Shown one piece after another: positions 39,674 through 48,088 of a stretch of 64,000 nucleotides of DNA. The stretch covers positions 62,001 to 126,000 of the forward strand of contig NZ_JADPRZ010000003.1 in assembly GCF_017347095.1 (NCBI RefSeq), written 5' to 3'. Position numbers and translations under genes: made by a program. This stretch comes from Sporosarcina sp. E16_8 (GTDB lineage Bacteria > Bacillota > Bacilli > Bacillales_A > Planococcaceae). Every line of letters begins with the position of its first letter. Within the stretch, counting starts at the first letter, position 1. A model generated the notes under the pieces. That model had not been told where the DNA came from. It made no database searches and worked only from the letters and a program-made list of their open reading frames with translations.

Positions 39674-40120
39674 TCATACCCCTTTTCCCCGGAGAAGGAA
39701 AGCGTGGAAGGCGAGTTCATATCCGTCCGTGCCGAATCCAGTTAACTGACCGATACAGACTGGCGCAATAACGGATGTCTCTCTGAACGGTTCACGGCTA
39801 TGTATGTTCGAAATATGGATTTCGATGACAGGCACATTTACAGACGCAACAGCATCACGCAATGCGATACTATAATGCGTAAACGCGCCTGGATTGAAGA
39901 CAATACCATCCAGGCCAACGTCTTCTGCTTCATGGATCTTGTCGATCAAGGCACCCTCCCAATTAGATTGGAAGAATGATAATTCAACACCATGTAACAG
40001 AGCGACTTTGTCTAGTTTACGTTCAACGTCTTGCAATGTTTCTGCACCATAAATACCCGGCTCTCTCTTTCCGAGCCTGTTAAGATTGGGTCCGTTCAGA
40101 ATTAGTAACTTCATCGCCAC
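39674..40120 (-). CDS. aroQ: Type II 3-dehydroquinate dehydratase
   Basis: A 148-residue shikimate-pathway enzyme. The N-terminal LILNGPNLNRLGKREPGIYG includes the catalytic Tyr/Arg region; NPGAFTHYSIALRDA and EIHISNIHSREPFR with the catalytic His follow. The GTG start has GAGGGG six bases upstream. A second pathway gene, aroK, is encoded at 52.5 kb. Confidence 0.95.
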   Translation of the reverse strand: MAMKLLILNGPNLNRLGKREPGIYGAETLQDVERKLDKVALLHGVELSFFQSNWEGALIDKIHEAEDVGLDGIVFNPGAFTHYSIALRDAVASVNVPVIEIHISNIHSREPFRETSVIAPVCIGQLTGFGTDGYELAFHAFLLRGKGV

Positions 40121-40176
40121 ACCATTCCCCTCACCGTTGTCTATCCCATTTTATCATATCGTTCTTTTGTAGCAAC

Positions 40177-40605
40177 TCATTTTACACTTTCATCCGAAAG
40201 TTTCTTCATAAAAACGGCCGTTCCGGTAATAAACCTGAAAACCACGGCCATTAAAGCGAAATATGGGAGTGATATGGATTTTATAGCGGCTAAGGGCGTT
40301 TTCGGTGAGCCAATCGTCCATTCCACCGCAAAAACAACGATAATTCCAATGATTAAGGCTGTAATGGATGGCGGAATTGATGTTGTGAATGAAACCGCAA
40401 AATAAACAATAGCATATAACAATACCAGCGCCACAAAAAGTACAGCCCATTTGATTGTGACATGTGCGGACGGAAACAAATGCCACTTTTTTGCCCAGCC
40501 GACAGGCGACCAGTTTATGAAATTAAATAACTGCAGAAACTTAAGCGCTATTGTCGTGAAAAAAGCACCAACTAGCGCGGTCCATAGTAATGTTTTATTA
40601 ATCAT
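40177..40605 (-). CDS. yqhR: YqhR-like membrane protein
   Basis: A 142-residue protein with four predicted membrane helices and no recognised catalytic motif. Its position between aroQ and the divergent yqhQ matches B. subtilis yqhR. Function unknown. Confidence 0.75.
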   Translation of the reverse strand: MINKTLLWTALVGAFFTTIALKFLQLFNFINWSPVGWAKKWHLFPSAHVTIKWAVLFVALVLLYAIVYFAVSFTTSIPPSITALIIGIIVVFAVEWTIGSPKTPLAAIKSISLPYFALMAVVFRFITGTAVFMKKLSDESVK

Positions 40606-40734
40606 AAAAATCCCTCCTGTACAAAGTGTCGGGAGGTTCAGAACATTTTAAACATCATTGTGGAGTGTATCGCCGTTTTTTAGTATAATGAATTATAGGA
40701 TTTAGTTGATATAATAGAAAGCGTGGGTAAATGT

Positions 40735-41709
40735 ATGGGAAAAGAACAACAACCTCCTGCTTACGGGGGTCAAGCACTTGTCGAAGGGGTAATGTTCGGC
40801 GGTAAAAATCATACTGTGGCGGCAATTAGACGGAAGGACGATACAATCGATTACTTCCATCTTCCAAAAGAAAAGAATAGTGTCCGAATGAAACTGAAAA
40901 AGATCCCATTCGTTCGGGGCATAGTTGCGTTAATCGAATCAGCTGGCGTCGGATCACGTCATTTAACATTTTCGAGCGAACGGTACGATGTGATGCCTGG
41001 AGAAGAAGTAGAAAAGGAAGAAGAGACTTCAAAATTGGCGATGGTTCTTGGTGTCGCTGCGGTCGGAGTATTATCTTTACTTTTCGGGAAATTTGTTTTC
41101 ACGCTTATCCCTGTTTTTCTAGCACAAGCATTGCAGTTTGTTGCACCAGGGAAAACCGCCCAAATTTTACTTGAAAGTTTGTTCAAACTTATTTTGTTAC
41201 TAACATATGTCTCGCTCATTTCGATGACTCCCCTTATAAAACGTGTATTCCAATATCACGGGGCTGAGCATAAAGTAATCAATGCATATGAGAATAACTT
41301 ACCGATGACAGTCGAAAATGTTCAAGCGCAATCGAGACTTCATTTCCGTTGCGGCAGTAGTTTCATGCTATTTACTGTAATTGTTGGGATGTTTGTCTAC
41401 TTCCTCGTGCCGACCGATCCATTTTGGTTCCGCATTGTGAACCGGATACTTCTAATTCCGGTCGTGCTTGGTATTTCTTTCGAGGTTTTACAATTAACAA
41501 ACTCACTCCGTAACGTGCCAGTATTGAAATATCTAGGTTATCCTGGACTGTGGCTTCAATTGTTGACGACAAAAGATCCGGATGATAAGCAAGTCGAAGT
41601 TGCGATTGCTTCATTCGAGAGGTTGCTTGAGATTGAAGAGCATGGCGCTGTAGCTATGGAAGTTGTAATGAAGAGTGGTTCTGAAACGGAAACAGTTCCT
41701 GTAACTTAA
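40735..41709 (+). CDS. yqhQ: DUF1385 membrane protein YqhQ
   Basis: A ~324-residue protein starting with AYGGQALVEGVMFGGK, the DUF1385 signature, with several membrane helices in the middle and the conserved YHGAEHKVINAYE and GYPGLWLQLLTTKDPDD segments. Function is not established. The ATG at 40735 aligns with the family start; a GTG at 40723 is an alternative. It is divergent from yqhR. Confidence 0.9.
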   Translation: MGKEQQPPAYGGQALVEGVMFGGKNHTVAAIRRKDDTIDYFHLPKEKNSVRMKLKKIPFVRGIVALIESAGVGSRHLTFSSERYDVMPGEEVEKEEETSKLAMVLGVAAVGVLSLLFGKFVFTLIPVFLAQALQFVAPGKTAQILLESLFKLILLLTYVSLISMTPLIKRVFQYHGAEHKVINAYENNLPMTVENVQAQSRLHFRCGSSFMLFTVIVGMFVYFLVPTDPFWFRIVNRILLIPVVLGISFEVLQLTNSLRNVPVLKYLGYPGLWLQLLTTKDPDDKQVEVAIASFERLLEIEEHGAVAMEVVMKSGSETETVPVT

Positions 41710-41828
41710 GAAAAGCGGAAGGCGCCGCTCAGCTCCGACAGGCATAAGACGGTTTACGAAGAGGGCGTTCTTCAGCCCTCGCAGTAAAACGACTTATGAC
41801 CCGAGGAGTTTGCGCCTGAAGCTAGACA
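41707..41828 (+). repeat. Structured interspersed repeat, copy 2
   Basis: Begins at the yqhQ stop and shares ordered blocks with copy 1. Stems: GGCGC (41721) with GCGCC (41812), CATAAG (41743) with CTTATG (41793), and an inner hairpin GAGGGC/GCCCTC (41761-41780) with a GTTCTT loop. The inner stem differs in sequence from copy 1 but keeps its pairing. Confidence 0.8.
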
Positions 41829-41873
41829 ACAAAAAAGCGGAAGCTGCCAATTATGGCTGCTTCCGCTTTTTCG
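41829..41873. terminator. Bidirectional terminator between yqhQ and nrdJ
   Basis: Arms AAAAAGCGGAAGC and GCTTCCGCTTTTT separate the convergent yqhQ and nrdJ genes. Confidence 0.88.
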
Positions 41874-41879
41874 TTTTGA

Positions 41880-43619
41880 TTATAAACCGCATTTCAATTG
41901 AGCATTGCAGTTCGTACATGTGTTACAGCCACCCATTTCTTCGACGGTACCTGTTCTACACACTGGGCATGTATCCCCAACTTCGGATCCGATTGTGACA
42001 TTTGTCGAGCGTAAATCCTGAATCGTATTGACAAGAACAACTTTACGGTTTTCGACGACTTCTTCAACATAACCTGAATCCATCTCGTTTTCTTCAGCTT
42101 TTAGCGTCAGCACTTGCGAATCACGGCTTCCGTCTACATAGACTGTACCACCTTTTGCTCCGCCTTTATAAAGACGCTCATAGACGCTTTCTACTTGCTT
42201 GACCGTATAGCCTTTCGGCGCATTGACCGTTTTCGAAATCGAACTGTCAATCCAGCGTTGAATAATACATTGTACATCCGCATGCGCTTCAGGTGCCAGC
42301 GCCATCGATGAAATAAACCATTGCGGCAAGTTTTCCGAATCTGCGTCAGGATTGCGATCTAAATATTCTTCTACAATCTCAGCTTTCACTTCGATGAACT
42401 TACCGAGGCGTCCACTGCGGTAATAAGAAAAGGAGAAATATGGTTCTAAACCAGTACTAACACCAACCATTGTTCCAGTGGATCCCGTCGGAGCAACCGT
42501 TAATAAATGGGAATTTCTGATGCCATGTTCCAAAATAGACTCACGGATATCTTCCGGCATCTTTTTCATGAAACCTGTATTGATGAATGCATTGCGCAGG
42601 GCTTTCGTGTCTTCATCTGTCTTACCAATGAGGAACGGGAAGCTCCCTTTTTCTTTCGCAAGCTCAATTGATTCACGGTAAGCTGACGTAGCTATCGTTT
42701 CAAATACTTTTTCGACAAGGTCGTTGCCTGCAGGAGAACCGTATTCTTTTTCACAATAAATCAAGAGATCAGCAAGACCCATGACACCGAGTCCAACACG
42801 ACGTTCGCCGAGAGCTTGTACTTTATTTTCTGCAAGGAAATATGGCGTTGCATCGATAACGTTGTCTTGCATACGGACACCGATACGAACGATTTCCTGT
42901 AATTTTTCATGGTCTACAGTTTTTGTTTCTTTATCCGCTACTTCAGCTAGGTTTACAGCAGCTAAATTACAAACCGAGTAAGGAGCAAGTGGTTGTTCCC
43001 CACACGGGTTTGTCGCTACGACTTGCTGGCCGTAAGCTTTGGCGTTCGTTTCATTATTGGCGTTATCGATAAAGAAAATGCCCGGTTCTGCAGCGTATGT
43101 TGCGCAAATATTGATAAGATCCCAAAGTGCGCGTGCTTTGATTGTCCGGTAAATACGGACTGCAAATCCTTGACGTTCCCATTCACGGACATCGCCTACT
43201 TTATGCCATTGTTCATTGTATGTCACCATTTCTTCTGGCGAATACTTTTCGACAGCTGGGAAACGAAGGTCATAGTCCGCATTTTGTTCGACAGCTTTCA
43301 TGAAATCATCCGTCAATGTGACGGAAATATTTGCGCCTGTGAGGAATTCCGCATTATGTACGGAATATGTCCCGCCATCTCGCAATTTCGTGTCAGCTTC
43401 TTTCATGATTGCCTCATTGAATCCACCCAAACCAGGAATCGTTCGGTAGTTGATAATTCCTTGGTACATCGCTTCTTCCTGGGCTGTCAGCGGTTTGAAT
43501 TTCAGTTTTTCATTTGCGAGCTTTTTGATCATCTCATCTTCGGTATGTTCCATAAGATAACGTAGAATTCTTGGATTCTGCATTTTCGAGATGATGAATT
43601 CATAAATATCAGGATGCCA
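41880..43619 (-). CDS. nrdJ: Class II ribonucleotide reductase NrdJ, exon 2 (C-terminal)
   Basis: 579 residues forming the rest of the adenosylcobalamin-dependent reductase. Visible motifs are ATNPCGEQPLAPYSVCNL with the radical Cys and catalytic Asn/Glu, LGVMGLADLL, the phosphate-binding APTGSTGTMVGVSTGLEPYF (in part), and a Cys-rich C-terminus (CPVCRTGTVEEMGGCNTC) that relays reducing equivalents. The exon begins at Trp (WHPDIYEFI); upstream residues of the same open frame belong to the intron. Joined to exon 1 it gives an 853-residue protein in frame. Confidence 0.93.
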   Translation of the reverse strand, partial: WHPDIYEFIISKMQNPRILRYLMEHTEDEMIKKLANEKLKFKPLTAQEEAMYQGIINYRTIPGLGGFNEAIMKEADTKLRDGGTYSVHNAEFLTGANISVTLTDDFMKAVEQNADYDLRFPAVEKYSPEEMVTYNEQWHKVGDVREWERQGFAVRIYRTIKARALWDLINICATYAAEPGIFFIDNANNETNAKAYGQQVVATNPCGEQPLAPYSVCNLAAVNLAEVADKETKTVDHEKLQEIVRIGVRMQDNVIDATPYFLAENKVQALGERRVGLGVMGLADLLIYCEKEYGSPAGNDLVEKVFETIATSAYRESIELAKEKGSFPFLIGKTDEDTKALRNAFINTGFMKKMPEDIRESILEHGIRNSHLLTVAPTGSTGTMVGVSTGLEPYFSFSYYRSGRLGKFIEVKAEIVEEYLDRNPDADSENLPQWFISSMALAPEAHADVQCIIQRWIDSSISKTVNAPKGYTVKQVESVYERLYKGGAKGGTVYVDGSRDSQVLTLKAEENEMDSGYVEEVVENRKVVLVNTIQDLRSTNVTIGSEVGDTCPVCRTGTVEEMGGCNTCTNCNAQLKCGL

Positions 43620-44779
43620 CCTAAATACCGTCCTTTTCAGGATATTTCTCTGCAAATAGTAGCAGACGGAGTAGACTATATCATCACCCTCAGCATTATC
43701 TGTTAGGGGCCGGGCGCTTCGGAAAGAACTGTATCTTCCCTACTCTACTTCCATTCATTTCGAATGTTTTCGATAGTCGTTGAACCTTCACCTTACACGG
43801 TGCTTGGCTGCGGATTGTCCAATGCCATCAATTTTTAAGCATTCACGTTCACCGTTTCCAGTCGCGTTGTAGCTTAATGGCCTCTAAGGAGTTCTTCGCA
43901 ATTCACCCGATTTTCTAGTCGTCCATTGTCTGAACGACGCGGACTAGCATTGTTATAAACTGCTCTTCTCTTCCATAAGTTTTTTCATGACATGGCCTGC
44001 ACAGAGTAATTCCATTGGTAGTTACAAATTGAATATCTGGGTACATTTTCTTCGTGAAAATATGATGAGCTGCTATATCTCTGGACTGAGAATGACATTT
44101 CGGCATCTTACATCTATACCCATCTCGTTTGTAAACTTTTAACCTACAAGCTTTATACTCAGCGGGATCAGTAATATCATTAGGAGTAACCCTATTTTCA
44201 ATCAGAAATTTTCTAAAAAAATTTGGTCACACAAATTGGTTTTGCTTCTTTCGAACGAGGATAAAACCAATTCAATTTTCTTAAGACAATAAGTACACTC
44301 GGTAATTACTCTTTTCCTTTGACGTGTTTCTTTAATTTTTACCAAAGAGCTTTCTTTATGCTTTTTCCCTCTACGTGGGAAGCCTTTATCAATATCGTTG
44401 TGCCCTCTAACTTGCCACCCAAAAAATAGAATGCGGTCTAGAATAGTGGTGTAACTTACCCCTAATTCATTTGCAATAACCGTGTATCCATTTTCAAGTT
44501 CAACATATTGGTGGTAAAGCCAGTCCTTATCATCATAAATCTGATTAGACAATTTAATGACTTTCCTACGTATACCGAGTCTTCTTAGTCTTCCTTTAAT
44601 CTGATTTTCTGTAAGTTGTGTCTCCTGTGAAATTTGTTTCACTGATAAACCGTCGATAATATAACGCTGGTAGAGATACTCTTTTATAGGTTCCATGTCT
44701 ACCTCCACAAGAACATTCGCTCTCATAATAGAAGGTGCTTAAACTTTTGGAAAGTTAAAGCAATTATCAATTTTATTCA
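43620..44779 (-). ncRNA. Group I intron in nrdJ
   Basis: 1,160 bases interrupt nrdJ between Asp274 and Trp275. The 3' part has group I core features on the minus strand: AATCCGCAGCCAAGC (Q-like) at about 43816-43830, GTTCAACGACTATCG (R-like) at about 43770-43784, and GATATAGTCTACTCC (S-like) at about 43668-43682. GACTA of R pairs with TAGTC of S as P7. The proposed junctions leave a U at the end of exon 1 and a terminal G in the intron, both group I rules, and join the exons in frame. It carries a homing endonuclease gene upstream of the core. The P1 pairing was not resolved by eye. Confidence 0.88.
43915..44696 (-). pseudogene. HNH homing endonuclease of the intron, frameshifted
   Basis: The N-terminal half (44696-44202) has repeated helix-turn-helix segments (GLSVKQISQETQLTENQIKG; GYTVIANELGVSYTTILDR) and a Cys pair (CTYCLKKIELVLSSF). 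The C-terminal half has the HNH nuclease: YKRDGYRCKMPKCH, IAAHHIFTKK and ITLCRPCHEK. The halves lie in different frames. At the T7 run (44215-44221) one extra T would give a continuous protein of about 260 residues reading CDQIFFRKFLIENRVTP. This is either a true single-base loss or a site of transcriptional slippage. The start at 44696 has GTGGAGGT upstream. Confidence 0.85.
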
Positions 44780-45601
44780 ATCCGCCAACATGATCATTTG
44801 CGCGCCTCTTCGACTTCCACCCTGTTCAACAAGATGTGTCAATTTAGCTATATCATCAAGCCATGATACCGACCCCGATGATTTACCGTTAACGCCGCGT
44901 GCGAGCGTATTACGTGGTCGTAGTGTAGAACCGTTTGTCCCGACACCGCCGCCTCGGCTCATGATTTCCATCACTTGTTTGCGGTGATCAGAAATGCCTT
45001 CACGGGAGTCAGCTACAAAAGGCATGACGTAACAATTGAAGAATGTCACTTCAGTATCCGAACCCGCTCCGTACAAAACACGGCCTGCTGGGATGAAATT
45101 CAGTTTTGACAACTGATCGTAGAACTGATCGAACGATTCCTGACGTTTTGCTTCTGTCGTTTCAACCGAAGCAAGTCCAGTCGCATTACGTCTTGCAATC
45201 TGCTCATAAAACACTTCAAGCGGCTTTTCGAGGACTTCAATCGGTCTTGTAACGATGCCTCTCTCCTGCTCTGCAGGATTATCAATCGCAGAACGGTAAT
45301 CTTTTTCAATCCAAATATCTGCTTTTCCATTTTCAGTATCAAGAGCGGTAACAAATCCGAGTCCGCGTGCCGGGAACTTCGGATCTTCCTTCACTGTTAG
45401 GACGACGAAATCACCAACTTTAAGTGTTTTCTTTTCAGTATCCTTAAACGAATATCTGTCAATCATGACAAGTCGGGATACCCCTTTGTGCTCGATATGC
45501 ATGTCTTTTGTAATCGGATGCACTTGCGGGAATTTTGCTATATCTGCATTCAGTTGTGCTTTGTCCAGAATTGGTTCCTGGCGCTTTGAAACTATGACCA
45601 T
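44780..45601 (-). CDS. nrdJ: Class II ribonucleotide reductase NrdJ, exon 1 (N-terminal)
   Basis: 274 residues ending in SRRGAQMIMLAD. It contains the substrate-site FIPAGRVLYGAG, the first redox Cys in FFNCYVMPF, and GGGVGTNGSTLRPRN. NrdJ makes deoxyribonucleotides using adenosylcobalamin and needs no oxygen. The reading frame ends in a TGA that is already intron sequence. The start follows AAGGAGGG. A palindrome resembling an NrdR box and a sigma-A promoter lie upstream. Confidence 0.93.
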
Positions 45602-45635
45602 TAACGCATCCCTCCTTATGGGATATTTTTAACAC

Positions 45636-45695
45636 AACACAACATGTTGTGTTCCTGATGCTATATAATATACTACATATTGAAACGAGCTTCAA
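45636..45695 (-). promoter_or_regulatory. nrdJ promoter with NrdR-box-like sites
   Basis: TTGAAG (45695-45690) and TATATT (45672-45667) with a 17-base spacer form a sigma-A promoter. A perfect palindrome AACACAACATGTTGTGTT (45636-45653) fits the NrdR pattern ACACWAYATRTWGTGT, and a weaker copy ATACTACATATTGAAA (45670-45685) starts 33 bases away, overlapping the promoter. Paired boxes about three helical turns apart are typical of NrdR regulation. Confidence 0.65.
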
Positions 45696-45710
45696 TTAAA
45701 TTGTTTTACA

Positions 45711-45743
45711 CAAAAATCAAAGTGCACTATTATCGCACTTTTA
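45711..45743 (-). terminator. Terminator of lipM
   Basis: Arms AAAGTGC and GCACTTT with a short AT-rich loop and a T-rich exit on the minus strand, between lipM and the nrdJ promoter. Confidence 0.6.
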
Positions 45744-45782
45744 AACGTCCTCTTTTAAAAAATAGTACCAAAATTATAGGCG

Positions 45783-46619
45783 TTATTTTTTAAATGTCCA
45801 GTCGTCATTTGCATATTTCTTACGTTCTATTTCCAAGACATAGTTGAGCTGTTGCTCGGTTAATTCCATAGGTTCCAGTTCCATATCGAGCGCTAATGCA
45901 AATCCTTTTGAAAACGCGTCGACACATTCGCTAACCGTCACTGGACGGTCAACCAATTTATCAATTGCTACCGCTTTTTCAGGCAAGCTTTTCCGCATTT
46001 GTTCACGCTGCACTTCCGATTTAAATGTAAAAAGAGAAACGAGCTTGTCCACATCAAGACTTAAAAGTATCGCACCGTGCTGTAAAATGACACCTTTTTG
46101 TCTCGTCTGTGCACTGCCAGCCACTTTCTTCCCTTCAACGACGAGCTCATACCAACTCGGCGTGTCAAAACATACCGCGCTTTTTGGTTTTCTTAAATCA
46201 TTGCTCTGTTGCACCGTTTGAGGTACTGAAAAAGTTGCATCAAGCCCTAGGTTACGGAACCCTTCGAGCAGTCCGCCCGAAATGACGCGGTACGCTTCGG
46301 TAACCGTTTCAGGCATATCCGGATATTTTTCACTAACAATTACGCTGTATGTAAGTTCGTGCTCATGGAGAACGCCTCTTCCTCCAGTTGGCCGTCTGAC
46401 GAAACCAAGTCCATTTTTTTTCACTTCATCTAAATTAATTTCTTTTTCGACACTTTGAAAATAACCAATCGACAGTGTCGCCGGCTCCCATTCATAAAAC
46501 CGAAGCACTGGACCGATTTCCCCTACGCTATGCCATTCCAGTAATGCCTCATCAAGCGCCATGTTGAACGAAGCGCGACATTTTCCTGAATTAATGAAAT
46601 GCCAGACCTTTTTCCCCAT
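45783..46619 (-). CDS. lipM: Octanoyltransferase LipM
   Basis: A 278-residue BPL/LplA-fold enzyme that moves octanoyl from acyl carrier protein to GcvH. It shows [29 protein letters not shown] (in part), the catalytic Cys in [12 protein letters not shown] near residue 150, and GKKVAGSAQ with the conserved Lys. It lies near the gcv genes, whose H protein is its acceptor, and its product also feeds the Bkd E2 lipoyl arm. Confidence 0.92.
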   Translation of the reverse strand: MGKKVWHFINSGKCRASFNMALDEALLEWHSVGEIGPVLRFYEWEPATLSIGYFQSVEKEINLDEVKKNGLGFVRRPTGGRGVLHEHELTYSVIVSEKYPDMPETVTEAYRVISGGLLEGFRNLGLDATFSVPQTVQQSNDLRKPKSAVCFDTPSWYELVVEGKKVAGSAQTRQKGVILQHGAILLSLDVDKLVSLFTFKSEVQREQMRKSLPEKAVAIDKLVDRPVTVSECVDAFSKGFALALDMELEPMELTEQQLNYVLEIERKKYANDDWTFKK

Positions 46620-46987
46620 CCGTATTCCCCCTTCACAACGACTATCATTTTAGCATTCCCATCAACAATTTAGCTATCTATTTTCATCTTATAAGATCAG
46701 TATACCGTCCGTCATGTTATATACCTTGTCACAATAGCCAACTAAACGTGTATAAATACGTTTATAATTAGCATAAAGTGCAATTTTCTCTTGAAGCAAC
46801 AGATCAAAACCAGAAACAAAGATGACATTTATTCTATAGTAGATGCAATGATATGTTCTGGATAGCGGGGCATATTGGTTACATCATATCGCCAGAAACC
46901 AACTTATAAAAGGGATGATTAACCAGCGAAAGGTTAAGCCCTAAATCATGACATCTTTTTAATAAGCATCAAAAAGATGCTTGCCCA
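46620..46987. other. Intergenic region between lipM and yqhL
   Basis: About 370 bases with no convincing gene. A short hairpin (AAGCATC/GATGCTT) lies at 46965-46984 just before the yqhL promoter. No RNA motif was recognised. Confidence 0.6.
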
Positions 46988-47016
46988 TTGAACATGTGCC
47001 GCTCAATCTTTATAAT
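46988..47016 (+). promoter_or_regulatory. Sigma-A promoter of yqhL
   Basis: TTGAAC at 46988-46993 and TATAAT at 47011-47016 with exactly 17 bases between them, about 30 bases before the yqhL start. Confidence 0.7.
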
Positions 47017-47046
47017 GAAAAGGTAGAGAGAAAGGGGAAAGTTGTT

Positions 47047-47424
47047 TTGAATTATTATTTTTTAGGAGCCGTTGCTCTCGCCGTAATCATTTATTTCGTT
47101 GTGACGATGCTACGCCTTCGTAAAGCCGTTACAAACTTGACGCAGGAGCAATTTATCGAAGGCTATCGGAAAGCGCAGCTAATCGACGTACGTGAGGCAA
47201 AAGATTTTGATGCCGGCCATATTTTAGGAGCGCGTAATATCCCTTATTCTCAGTTCCGTCAGCGGTTTAAAGAAATCCGTTCGGACAAACCCGTTTATTT
47301 GTACGATCAAAACGGCGGAAAAAGTGCTCGTGGAGCATTATTCTTAAAGAAAAAAGACTATCAGCAACTGTTTCACCTGCAGGGCGGTTTCCGTCAATGG
47401 ACAGGTAAAGTGAAAAGTAAATAA
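47047..47424 (+). CDS. yqhL: Membrane-anchored rhodanese-domain protein YqhL
   Basis: A 125-residue protein with one N-terminal membrane helix (FLGAVALAVIIYFVVTML) and a cytoplasmic rhodanese domain (QLIDVREAKDFDAGHILGA, GGFRQW). The active-site loop reads YDQNGGKSAR: the catalytic Cys expected at the start of the loop is Asp-Gln, so sulfurtransferase activity is doubtful. The TTG at 47047 follows AAAGGGGAAA; the longer ATG frame would begin upstream of the predicted transcription start. Confidence 0.85.
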   Translation: MNYYFLGAVALAVIIYFVVTMLRLRKAVTNLTQEQFIEGYRKAQLIDVREAKDFDAGHILGARNIPYSQFRQRFKEIRSDKPVYLYDQNGGKSARGALFLKKKDYQQLFHLQGGFRQWTGKVKSK

Positions 47425-47477
47425 ATTACCACTTTGAAATAACATTATTAATACCAATAACGTAGAAATTCAGATTG

Positions 47478-47516
47478 TAAAAGGAGAAGCCCAGGCGGCT
47501 TCTCCTTTTCTATTTC
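47478..47516 (+). terminator. Terminator of yqhL
   Basis: Arms AAAGGAGAAGCC and GGCTTCTCCTTT followed by a T-rich tract. Confidence 0.88.
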
Positions 47517-47545
47517 AATTTATATTTTCATTCCGCACAGCATGT

Positions 47546-47956
47546 TCACTTCATCTCTTTCCACCGACTATTTTTGCTTTGAAAAAAATGGATAACGATT
47601 ACTAGTAACAAAGCAACAATCGGAAAGATAATCAATAATCTGTTAGCTATTTCCGTTGAGTTTTCAGTCAAAGCAAGTACAAGGATAAAGTTAGTATAAA
47701 GAAAAAGGAGTATAAAAAAGAGCCCGCTTGTCAAAATCACTTCATTTATTTTTTTAACATCATTTCTACTAACTAGTAAATAGAACAGAAACGGCACTAC
47801 GCATAATAAAGCAAGCAATGAATAATTCGGATTAGTTAGGCCACCATCTAATAAAAGACCCCCAAATATAAGACGCAAGATAACGGCTGCTCCATAGACT
47901 GTAAGAAAAATACCGACTATGCACAGTATGAATAAAGAACTTCTTGAACGTTTCAC
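47546..47956 (-). CDS. Hypothetical four-helix membrane protein
   Basis: A 136-residue protein with four hydrophobic helices (about residues 8-28, 45-62, 72-95 and 105-125) and charged loops. No family is recognised. It stands alone between yqhL and gcvPB and is not part of the conserved gene order, so it may be lineage-specific. Confidence 0.6.
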   Translation of the reverse strand: MKRSRSSLFILCIVGIFLTVYGAAVILRLIFGGLLLDGGLTNPNYSLLALLCVVPFLFYLLVSRNDVKKINEVILTSGLFFILLFLYTNFILVLALTENSTEIANRLLIIFPIVALLLVIVIHFFQSKNSRWKEMK

Positions 47957-48032
47957 ATTTTCCGCTCCCTTCTATTAATCATATGTAGTCAAGGAGGGCA
48001 AAATCACTTTAACTTCTCAAAAAAGACAAACA

Positions 48033-48072
48033 CAAAGAGCCTACATCCAGTGGAGTGTAGGCTCTTTATGAT
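48033..48072 (-). terminator. Terminator of the gcv operon
   Basis: Arms AAAGAGCCTACA and TGTAGGCTCTTT around a short loop, immediately after gcvPB. Confidence 0.88.
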
Positions 48073-48088
48073 TATTACGGCATTTTTC

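Noticed and set aside
42993..43565. Plus-strand open frame of 190 codons
   Set aside because: Antisense shadow of nrdJ exon 2.
43620..44779. Group II intron
   Set aside because: No GTGYG start, no domain V-like hairpin and no reverse transcriptase; the R/S elements and HNH gene fit group I.
41880..45601. nrdJ as a frameshifted pseudogene or intein-containing gene
   Set aside because: The two coding parts join exactly in frame once the intervening DNA is removed, that DNA has a group I core, and there are no intein splicing motifs and no continuous frame through the insert.
46620..46987. Possible riboswitch or small RNA upstream of yqhL
   Set aside because: No conserved aptamer core could be recognised; only a small hairpin is present.
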